NCBI GenBank assembly: GCA_934155165.1 | Contig: CAKPGS010000008.1 | Location: 1 to 38,813, forward strand | Direction of reading: 5' to 3' | Length of the DNA: 38,813 bases | From: an uncultured Clostridia bacterium | GTDB lineage: Bacteria > Bacillota > Clostridia > TANB77 > CAG-508 | Shown here: positions 32,733 to 38,813 of the stretch, in pieces | Position numbering within the stretch: the first letter of the stretch is position 1 | Layout: each line of letters starts with the position of its first letter | Position numbers and translations under genes: made by a program | Notes under the pieces: model-generated | Told to the model about the DNA's origin: nothing | Database searches by the model: none | The model's input: the letters and a program-made list of their open reading frames with translations, nothing else

Positions 32733-35700
32733 TTATTTTTCTTTTCTTTGTCTAAACCATGCAAATACTGCTGCTATTCCACTTGCTATCGTTGCAAAGA
32801 AGGCTCCCATTTTTGTACCTGTTTTTGGTAGGTTTGTTAATGCTGTTGATGTTTTTATTGAGCCTGTTCCTCCTGTTGAACTGCTTCCAGAATTTCCTGT
32901 TCCTGTTATTTTAGAACCTCCAGTAGTTGTTGTTCCTCCATTATTTCCATTACCATTTCCGTTTGATGGATCTCCTGTATTATTATTTGTAAATCTATTT
33001 TCAGTGTATTCCACATTATCTGTTGTTCCATCTTCATATTCTATTGAAAATTTATATATTCTATTTCCTGAAGGTTTAAAATAATATCTTCCTTGGTCAT
33101 CTTTATTTTTTATTTCGTCATCATTTACTTTTACGGTTTTTACTTTTTTATAAGTTGCTGGCTCTATATATACAATATAATTACCACTACTATCTTTTGA
33201 TGGAATTGCACTTGTTTTCATAACTATACTGTTTTCTGTATATGTATACGGAGTTACATTTCCTTTTGTATCGTATACCTCTATTACATACTTACCATTT
33301 TTTGAAGGTTTGAAGTAATAATTTCCATCTTCATCTTTATTTGTAATCTCTTTAGGATTAGAATCTGAATAAACTATAACTTTTCCAATTCCAGATTCAT
33401 CTGTTGCCTTAATTATTACTCTATATATTCCTTCTGAATCTTTTTCTCCTTTTACTGAATTTATTGTTGGTCCTGTTGTATCTGTTACTATTTCTTTTAC
33501 AACAGTAATTTCAGCTGTATCTGTTTTTCCTCCATCTTCTGTTTTTACTGTAATTGTTGCTTTTCCTTCACTTTTAGCAGTTACAAGTCCATCTTCTACA
33601 GTTGCAACAGCTGTATTACTACTATCCCAGCTTATTTTTTTATTTGTTGCATTATCTGGGTTTATTGTTGCTTTTAATGATAACTTTCCTCCTACTTGTA
33701 ATTCTGCTGTTTTCTTTTCTAAGGTAATAGATTCTACTCTTACAGTTGTATCTTGTTTTTCTACATTAACTTTACAGATAGCTTTTGTTCCACTTCCATC
33801 TTTTGCTGTTGCCACAATATTTGTGCTACCTTCTTTAACTGCTGCAACTTCTCCTGATGAAGATACTGTTGCAATACTTTCATCTTCGCTTTTCCATTCA
33901 ACTTGTTTGTTAGTAGCTGTATCTGGTTCTACTTTTGCTTCTAAAGTAAATTTTTCTCCAATTTTTAGAGTTTTATTTTCTTCACTTAAATTTATTTTTG
34001 TTACTTTTACTTCTGTAGCCTCTACTGTTATTTCACAAGTTGCTGTTACTCCACTACCATCTTTTGCTTTTGCAGTTATTTTTGCTGTTCCTGCTTTATT
34101 AGCTGTAATTTTTCCTGTATTATCTACTGATGCTACGCTAGCATCACTACTTGACCATTCAACATCTTTGTTTGTTGCTGTGCTTGGAGATACTGAATAA
34201 GATATCTCTGTAGTCTCTCCTACCTTTAAAGTTTTAGCTGGATCTCCAAAAATTATACTTTCAACCTTTACTTCTGGATTTAGAACAGTTAATTTGCATA
34301 AGCCTTGTTTTCCATTTGAAGCCTTAGCATATATCCAAACTGTTCCAGATTTTTTAGCTGTCAAATTTCCAGAACTGTCTATTGTTGCAATATCCGTAAA
34401 TCCTTCATCTACTTTCCATGTTATAGTTTTGTTTGTTGCATTATCAGGTGTTATCTCTGCAGTAAGCTTAGCTTTTTCACCTACATCTAATGTTAGATAT
34501 GTGACTGCCTCATTTGTAGGAGAAATAAAGTTTTTATGATCAGACTTAATTTTTACACCAGTAACTTCTACATCATTAGGTTCTATAATTACTGAACACA
34601 CTTTTGATATTCCGTTTGCAGCTGTTGCTGTTATAGTGATTGTTCCAGCACTCTTAGCTGTAATATTTCCTTGATTATCAACTGTTGCAATATTATCGTT
34701 AAGAGACTTCCATGTTAAAGTTGTATTTGTTGCATTATCAGGTGTTATTTTTGCATTTAGTTTTGCTTTCTCTCCAACCTTTAATGTTAAATTCGCAACT
34801 GAAGATCCCGTTGCAGCATTGAATCTTGAATCATCACAACTAAATGTAATATCTGTTACTGCCACTTCAGAAGCTGTAACACTAACTGGAAATGTTACTG
34901 ATTTCCCTTCATATGTTGCAGTAACTGGTGTTATAGATATTGCAGTAGTAAATTTTGAAGGTGTACATGTTATTTGTGATGTATCTACAATATATCCCCA
35001 GTTACCATCAGAATATCCATCAGAATATGTAACTTTTAATACAAGTCCTGTTTTATCTAAACTTTCTCCAACTTTATATGCAATTTTATTTGGATTTGTT
35101 GCAACTTCCAAATTTTTTACAGTTAGTGTTGTCCATTTAGTATTTGAAGAAACCCCAGCCTGCTTATTTTTATAATAAGTTTCTGCTGTACTTCCAGATA
35201 ATCCGTACATTTTAGAAATTCCCGCATCGAAAAATGCATCAGCTGCTATCTCTGTTTTTTTATTTAAAAATTTTACTAGACCTAAATAATCACAACCAGC
35301 AAATGAACCTGTTTCTATTTTAGTTACTGTAGTTGGTATTATAATATCTTTTAATTTTTGATCATTAGAAAATGCATTTGCAGAAATCTTTGTTACTGGA
35401 TATTTTGTACCATTTACAGTTAGATATTCAGGAAATTTAATATTAATTCTTGCTTCATCAGGAATTCCACTAAATTCACCTTTAAATCCAGTAATTGAGA
35501 CTGTTTTAGAGGAACTATCTACACTTGTATCATATAGAGAAGTAAACTCGTCTCCCAAACTTGAAGTTTCACTAGTTGGTATTCCATAAACATGCACATA
35601 AGAATCTGTTTGCTTAGTTATACAGTTTGAAGCGTAGGTTGTATTATTTGATAAATTTATAACACGTAAATTAGGTATGTATGAATGACCTGATATCGCT

Positions 35701-36179
35701 TTTGTTGAAAGTTTCGTAACACTTTTAGGTATAATAATCATAAGTGTGTTATTTGATCCATCACTAAATAAATTTTTAAATTTTGTCGTATCTAATATAG
35801 AATTTGTTCCATCTCCTATTGTTCTAACTGTATAACTTGTGCTACCTTTTGTTACAGTTTGTCTAATATTAATATAAAAAATACCATTTTTACTTCCAGG
35901 TCCATATACTCCACTTAACATTCCAGTGTCTGGACTAATTGATACAAGTGTTGCTACATTCTCTCCATTAATTGTTTCCAATATATATGAAAATCCTGTC
36001 TTTTCATCAGTATATGATGTTCCTGCATTTAAATCACTTGCCTGTGCTGTTACAAATTTATTAGCTACTTGTGCGTTATTCTCTCTTATTAGTTGTACTG
36101 TTCCAACAGAAGCAACACTAACTAATATAACACCGCTAATTACAGCTACTCCTACAATTTTTTTCTTTTTGTTATCCAT
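32733..36179 (-). CDS. Sortase-anchored surface protein with BspA-type repeats and five BIG2 Ig-like domains
   Basis: A 1,148-residue cell-wall protein. A signal peptide (about 1-38: NKKKK then a hydrophobic run) is followed by a BspA-like leucine-rich region (about 40-345; segments such as TISANAFSNDQKLKDIIIP), a Big_3/4-type domain (about 350-430), five tandem BIG2 domains (about 433-875; repeated ITPDNATN and IATVD motifs), two related Ig-like repeats each with GxYYFKPS (about 880-1060), a Gly/Asn/Thr-rich linker, and the sorting signal LPKTG (1117-1121) with a hydrophobic run and RQRKEK. It should be fixed to peptidoglycan by a sortase and may take part in adhesion. Start: an ATG at 36204-36206 precedes the AAGGAGG site, so the ATG at 36177-36179 is used. 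A small GTGC/GCAC palindrome at 36195-36207 lies just before the site. No sortase gene is in the window. Confidence 0.92.
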   Translation of the reverse strand: MDNKKKKIVGVAVISGVILVSVASVGTVQLIRENNAQVANKFVTAQASDLNAGTSYTDEKTGFSYILETINGENVATLVSISPDTGMLSGVYGPGSKNGIFYINIRQTVTKGSTSYTVRTIGDGTNSILDTTKFKNLFSDGSNNTLMIIIPKSVTKLSTKAISGHSYIPNLRVINLSNNTTYASNCITKQTDSYVHVYGIPTSETSSLGDEFTSLYDTSVDSSSKTVSITGFKGEFSGIPDEARINIKFPEYLTVNGTKYPVTKISANAFSNDQKLKDIIIPTTVTKIETGSFAGCDYLGLVKFLNKKTEIAADAFFDAGISKMYGLSGSTAETYYKNKQAGVSSNTKWTTLTVKNLEVATNPNKIAYKVGESLDKTGLVLKVTYSDGYSDGNWGYIVDTSQITCTPSKFTTAISITPVTATYEGKSVTFPVSVTASEVAVTDITFSCDDSRFNAATGSSVANLTLKVGEKAKLNAKITPDNATNTTLTWKSLNDNIATVDNQGNITAKSAGTITITATAANGISKVCSVIIEPNDVEVTGVKIKSDHKNFISPTNEAVTYLTLDVGEKAKLTAEITPDNATNKTITWKVDEGFTDIATIDSSGNLTAKKSGTVWIYAKASNGKQGLCKLTVLNPEVKVESIIFGDPAKTLKVGETTEISYSVSPSTATNKDVEWSSSDASVASVDNTGKITANKAGTAKITAKAKDGSGVTATCEITVEATEVKVTKINLSEENKTLKIGEKFTLEAKVEPDTATNKQVEWKSEDESIATVSSSGEVAAVKEGSTNIVATAKDGSGTKAICKVNVEKQDTTVRVESITLEKKTAELQVGGKLSLKATINPDNATNKKISWDSSNTAVATVEDGLVTAKSEGKATITVKTEDGGKTDTAEITVVKEIVTDTTGPTINSVKGEKDSEGIYRVIIKATDESGIGKVIVYSDSNPKEITNKDEDGNYYFKPSKNGKYVIEVYDTKGNVTPYTYTENSIVMKTSAIPSKDSSGNYIVYIEPATYKKVKTVKVNDDEIKNKDDQGRYYFKPSGNRIYKFSIEYEDGTTDNVEYTENRFTNNNTGDPSNGNGNGNNGGTTTTGGSKITGTGNSGSSSTGGTGSIKTSTALTNLPKTGTKMGAFFATIASGIAAVFAWFRQRKEK

Positions 36180-36392
36180 AATTTTTTCCTCCTTAGTGCA
36201 CCGCACTTTTATAAATTTACTTAATATTATTTAAGCTTTTTTTATTTTTAAAGTCAATACCACTTTTTTACTTATATTTTTATTGGTGTTCTAACAGCTT
36301 AAGGATACTGGACTTTTGGACTTTTAATTACAAATATTACTTTTTTATTACATTTTTCTGTTTTTTTGTTATTTTTTTATGTGTATAAAAAA

Positions 36393-36409
36393 AAACCTCA
36401 TAAAGGCTT
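36393..36409 (-). terminator. Weak minus-strand hairpin with T run
   Basis: On the minus strand AAGCCT and AGGTTT pair (one G-U) around a 5-base loop, followed by T residues. It could back up the tRNA terminator. The stem is short. Confidence 0.3.
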
Positions 36410-36456
36410 ATTTTCCGTAGGTTCTAATGATTTTTATAAAATTATGTAATAGCAAA

Positions 36457-36479
36457 GGCGACCAATGGTCGCCCCTACA
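36457..36479 (-). repeat. REP-like palindrome, copy 9 (GGCGACCA type)
   Basis: GGCGACCA and TGGTCGCC with one central base, then CCTACA; its 17-base core is identical to the copy at 13355. On the minus strand TGTAG precedes the hairpin. Confidence 0.8.
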
Positions 36480-36515
36480 CATAAAATAGAAATTTTCTGT
36501 AATAAAAAAAATGTG
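36474..36515 (+). repeat. Tail segment shared with 31659-31700
   Basis: CCTACA, then AAATAGAAATTTTCT and TAATAAAAAAAATGTG, parallel to the segment at 31659. It runs into the tRNA-Lys terminator. Confidence 0.55.
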
Positions 36516-36528
36516 CCGAAGCACATTT
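36508..36528 (-). terminator. Terminator of tRNA-Lys
   Basis: On the minus strand AAATGTGC-TTCG-GCACATTT, a stem closed by a stable TTCG loop, followed by a T run. It begins directly after the CCA end of the tRNA. Confidence 0.88.
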
Positions 36529-36605
36529 TGGTGATCCACCTGGGAGTCGAACCCAGGACCTTCAGATTAAGAGTCTGCTGCTCTAGCCAACTGAGCTAGT
36601 GGACC
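36529..36605 (-). tRNA. tRNA-Lys (anticodon CTT)
   Basis: 77 bases with CCA encoded. The acceptor stem GGTCCAC/GTGGATC pairs fully (one G-U), with discriminator A. The D-arm (AGCTCAG...GAGC), the anticodon loop CTCTTAA giving CTT, and the T-arm with GGTTCGACTCC are all present. The anticodon stem has four good pairs and an end mismatch (G-A). It reads AAG lysine codons. A consensus promoter and a terminator make it a stand-alone unit. Confidence 0.95.
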
Positions 36606-36627
36606 ATTTATTTATTTTACGTTTTTT

Positions 36628-36656
36628 ATTATAGTAGTTTTTTTATGGTTTGTCAA
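36628..36656 (-). promoter_or_regulatory. Promoter of tRNA-Lys
   Basis: On the minus strand: TTGACA, 17 bases, TATAAT, a perfect consensus, 22 bases before the tRNA. Confidence 0.85.
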
Positions 36657-36684
36657 TTGTTTTGTATTTTATATTTTGGTATTT

Positions 36685-36710
36685 GGGCACGGTGCTCCGT
36701 GCCCAGTACA
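36685..36710 (-). repeat. REP-like palindrome, copy 10 (GGGCACGG type)
   Basis: GGGCACGG and CCGTGCCC around TGCT. Here AGTACA follows instead of CCTACA, so the minus strand has GTAC rather than GTAG. Related to the copy at 24914. Confidence 0.65.
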
Positions 36711-36741
36711 ATTTTAAAATTATAATATTTAATTTATTATA

Positions 36742-37800
36742 TTATTCTTCTCCTTTTAAACGTTCTGCTCTATCTGCTGCAATTAAACTATCTATCATTT
36801 CATCTAAATTTCCGTTTAAGAAATCTTCAAATTGGTATATGCTTAGTCCTATTCTATGGTCTGTTATTCTACCTTGTGGATAGTTGTATGTACGTATTTT
36901 TTCACTTCTATCTCCGCTTCCTACTTGGCTTTTTCTTTCACTTGCAAGCTCTGCATCTTGTTTTTGTTTTTCTTGGTCATATATTCTAGATTTTAATAAA
37001 CGCATTGCATATTCTCTGTTTTGTAATTGTGAACGTTCTGTTTGACATTCTGCTACTATTCCTGTTGGTTCATGAATTAGTCTTACTGCTGATGATGTTT
37101 TATTTACGTGTTGTCCTCCTGCTCCTGAGGCTCTAAATACTTCCATTCTTATATCTGCTGGATTTATGTCTATTTCCACATCTTCTACTACTGGTAATAC
37201 TGCAACAGTTGCTGTTGATGTATGTATTCTTCCACTGCTTTCTGTATCTGGAACTCTTTGTACTCTGTGTACTCCACTTTCAAATTTTAGCCTACTATAT
37301 ACTCCTTTTCCTGTAATCATAAAAGATATTTCTTTATATCCACCTAATCCTGTTTCGTTTTCATTTAATACTTCTAATTTCCAGTGCTTTTTTTCTGCAT
37401 ACATTGAATACATTCTAAATAGTGTACCTGCAAATAAGGCTGCTTCTTCTCCTCCAGCTCCACCTCTTATTTCGCAAATTATGTTTTTGTCATCGTCTTT
37501 ATCTTTTGGAATTAAAAGTATTTTTAATTCCTCTTCTAAAACTGGTAATTTTTCTTTGTTATCATAATATTCCATTTCTGCAAGTTCCTTCATTTCTGGG
37601 TCTTGCATCATTTCTTCAGCTTCCTCCATTGCTTGTTTTGCTTTTTTGTATTCTCTATATTTTGCAACTATATCAGCTATCTCAGCATGTTCTTTCATAT
37701 ATTGTTGCCATTCATTTTGTTTAGCAATTATTTCTGGATCACTAATTAATTTTGTAAGTTCTTCATATCTCTTTTCTACTGCATCAAGTTTTTGAAACAT
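36742..37800 (-). CDS. prfA: Peptide chain release factor 1
   Basis: A 352-residue release factor that reads the stop codons UAA and UAG. The catalytic GGQ is in SGAGGQHVNK at about residue 230, and the codon-reading loop has PxT as PDT in RVPDTESSGRIHTS, where many RF1 proteins have PAT. PxT (not SPF) marks RF1 rather than RF2. The length is normal. AAAGGAG precedes the ATG and a consensus promoter lies upstream. In many Firmicutes prfA is followed by prmC; here a REP copy and tRNA-Lys come next instead. Confidence 0.97.
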   Translation of the reverse strand: MFQKLDAVEKRYEELTKLISDPEIIAKQNEWQQYMKEHAEIADIVAKYREYKKAKQAMEEAEEMMQDPEMKELAEMEYYDNKEKLPVLEEELKILLIPKDKDDDKNIICEIRGGAGGEEAALFAGTLFRMYSMYAEKKHWKLEVLNENETGLGGYKEISFMITGKGVYSRLKFESGVHRVQRVPDTESSGRIHTSTATVAVLPVVEDVEIDINPADIRMEVFRASGAGGQHVNKTSSAVRLIHEPTGIVAECQTERSQLQNREYAMRLLKSRIYDQEKQKQDAELASERKSQVGSGDRSEKIRTYNYPQGRITDHRIGLSIYQFEDFLNGNLDEMIDSLIAADRAERLKGEE

Positions 37801-37834
37801 ATTTATCTCCTTTTTTATTTATATTCTGTTTGCT

Positions 37835-37863
37835 ATTATACCTCAAAAATATTATTTTATCAA
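37835..37863 (-). promoter_or_regulatory. Promoter of prfA
   Basis: On the minus strand: TTGATA, 17 bases, TATAAT, about 34 bases before the start codon. Confidence 0.7.
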
Positions 37864-37909
37864 TATATATAAGATTTTATTTCATATTTAATAATAAAAA
37901 ATTATAGGA

Positions 37910-37937
37910 AAAAGGAATGAGCTTTCTCATTCCTTTT
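37910..37937 (-). terminator. Terminator of the Cna-B type surface-protein gene
   Basis: AAAAGGAATGAG and CTCATTCCTTTT form a 12-bp stem with a 4-base loop; T residues follow on the minus strand. It lies 16 bases after the gene. Confidence 0.82.
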
Positions 37938-37953
37938 ATTTTATGATTAAAAA

Positions 37954-38813
37954 TTATTTTTTATATTTGATATAAGATATTATTCCACTTATTGATGTAA
38001 GTGAGATTAAAATTATTAAAATACTGCTTGTTCCTGTATATGGTATTTTACTAACTGCTCTTTTTATTGTAGAAACTATTCCTGTTTTCTGTTCATTTCC
38101 TGTTGTTTCTTTTTTTGTATTTGTAGGATTTATTGTATTTGGATTATTATCATCTTTTGTATTGTCTTTATTATCATCTTTATCGTTATCTTTGCTGTCA
38201 TCTTTATTGTCATCAGGATTTTTAGTTTCTTTTTCATTTTGTATTACAATTTTTACTCTACCATTTTCGATTTTTAGTTCTTTTACTGCTTCGTTTTCTT
38301 CTAGTAGTTCCACTTTTTCTACTGTTCCATTTTCTCCTATTGTTACTTTTACTTTTATTTCTTTTATTGCTTTGTATCCGCCTATTTTTGTTTCTTCTAT
38401 TTTGTATACATATTCTCCGGCTTTTACTTTTTCTACCTTTAGTCCTATATACCCATCTTTATTTGTTGTAAATATATTTGAGTTTCCTTTACTTAACCCT
38501 GTTGTCTCATCTATTTCTGTTATTTTGAATTCTACATTTTCCATTGGTAGAAGTGTATCTTTGTCTATTTTGTATAAGTCCCAATAATATTCATATTCTT
38601 TGTCTGGATCTGGTGTTGGGTCTATTGGTGTCGTTCCTTCTTTTTCGTTTTGTACTACTATTTGTACTTTTCCATCTTTTACTGTTAGTTCTTTTACTGC
38701 TTCGTTTTCCTCTAGTAGTTCCACTTTTTCTACTGCTCCATTTTCTCCTATTGTTACTTTTACTTTTATTTCTTTTATTGCTTTGTATCCGCCTATTTTT
38801 GTTTCTTCTATTT
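37954..38813 (-). CDS. Sortase-anchored Cna-B/SpaA-type repeat protein, N-terminus outside the window
   Basis: The C-terminal 286 residues of a larger surface protein; the frame is still open at the window edge. It contains one complete and one partial copy of a 137-residue repeat (YYWDLYKID..., GYKAIKEIKVKVTIGENG, VEKVELLEENEAVKEL), which looks like the Cna-B/prealbumin-like fold of Gram-positive surface and pilus proteins, including the E-T-K segment near the end of each unit. A linker rich in Asp, Lys and Asn follows, then the sorting signal IPYTG, a hydrophobic segment and KYKK. It should be attached to the wall, or built into a pilus, by a sortase. The repeat copies are nearly identical in DNA, pointing to recent duplication. 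Confidence 0.85.
   Translation of the reverse strand, partial: IEETKIGGYKAIKEIKVKVTIGENGAVEKVELLEENEAVKELTVKDGKVQIVVQNEKEGTTPIDPTPDPDKEYEYYWDLYKIDKDTLLPMENVEFKITEIDETTGLSKGNSNIFTTNKDGYIGLKVEKVKAGEYVYKIEETKIGGYKAIKEIKVKVTIGENGTVEKVELLEENEAVKELKIENGRVKIVIQNEKETKNPDDNKDDSKDNDKDDNKDNTKDDNNPNTINPTNTKKETTGNEQKTGIVSTIKRAVSKIPYTGTSSILIILISLTSISGIISYIKYKK
38281..38813 (-). repeat. Tandem 411-bp coding repeat (one full unit and part of the next)
   Basis: The 122 bases from 38692 to the window edge match 38281-38402 with two differences, an offset of 411 bases or 137 codons. Further copies probably continue beyond the window. Confidence 0.85.

Larger units (their letters stand above)
36180..36528. other. 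Intergenic region between the surface-protein gene and tRNA-Lys
   Basis: About 350 bases, very AT-rich. It holds a REP copy with its tail, the tRNA terminator and a weak hairpin, each listed separately. A TTGACT occurs at about 36247-36252 on the minus strand but has no convincing -10 at the right distance, so the surface-protein promoter is uncertain. Confidence 0.5.

Noticed and set aside
33823..35175. Several plus-strand frames of 80-125 codons opposite the BIG2 protein
   Set aside because: Antisense to a repeat-rich gene; low complexity and no translation signals.
6861..36710. GC-rich palindromes as a CRISPR array
   Set aside because: They are scattered over 30 kb, have no regular spacers and no cas genes are near.

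Overview
The window looks like a chromosomal segment of a low-GC, Gram-positive Clostridia-type bacterium, probably a gut lineage. The signs are very AT-rich DNA, strong AGGAGG ribosome-binding sites, sigma-A type promoters (TTGATT/TTGACA-N17-TATAAT), two sortase-anchored surface proteins (LPKTG, IPYTG), a SpoVB-like flippase, and TGA used as an ordinary stop. No phage, insertion sequence, CRISPR array or replication origin was seen.

Layout. Positions 1-3140 are a decaying zone: a broken Fic gene, a small zinc-ribbon gene, a MoaA-like radical SAM gene on the minus strand, an unidentified remnant, and a frameshifted RdgB/Ham1-like NTPase joined in frame to the C-terminal half of GreA. Positions 3265-6849 hold a LysR regulator and, divergently, a TetR regulator followed by oleate hydratase. 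Positions 6963-10450 hold a SpoVB-like flippase, an M14 carboxypeptidase and an overlapping YkuD-type L,D-transpeptidase. Two minus-strand genes follow: a DUF4153/DUF4173-like membrane protein and an HtrA-type protease.

The centrepiece is 13414-22815. A 2,477-residue nonribosomal peptide synthetase, C-A-T-C-A-T-R, is followed 15 bases later by a 7TM-PAS histidine kinase. A consensus promoter lies just upstream of the synthetase, and just upstream of that promoter is an 11-bp inverted repeat. A two-module synthetase ending in a reductase should release a dipeptide aldehyde, possibly N-acylated because an extra condensation domain comes first, which could cyclise to a dihydropyrazinone or pyrazinone. 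The product is unknown, and no phosphopantetheinyl transferase or transporter is in view. A response regulator with an HD-GYP domain lies 2.3 kb downstream, beyond alaS, and is a possible partner of the orphan kinase.

The rest is mostly housekeeping: a short AlaRS without the C-terminal domain, a DUF975 protein, Tex, a ComEB-like dCMP deaminase, a YkpA-type ABC-F ATPase, a CorA transporter, a BspA/BIG2 surface protein (LPKTG), tRNA-Lys(CTT), peptide release factor 1, and the C-terminal part of a repeat-containing Cna-B type surface protein (IPYTG) cut by the window end.

Ten small GC-rich palindromes stand out from the AT-rich intergenic DNA. Read on the minus strand, nine have GTAG and one has GTAC just before the hairpin, the hallmark of REP elements mobilised by RAYT (TnpA-REP) transposases. 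All ten point the same way, and two share a further 42-bp tail.
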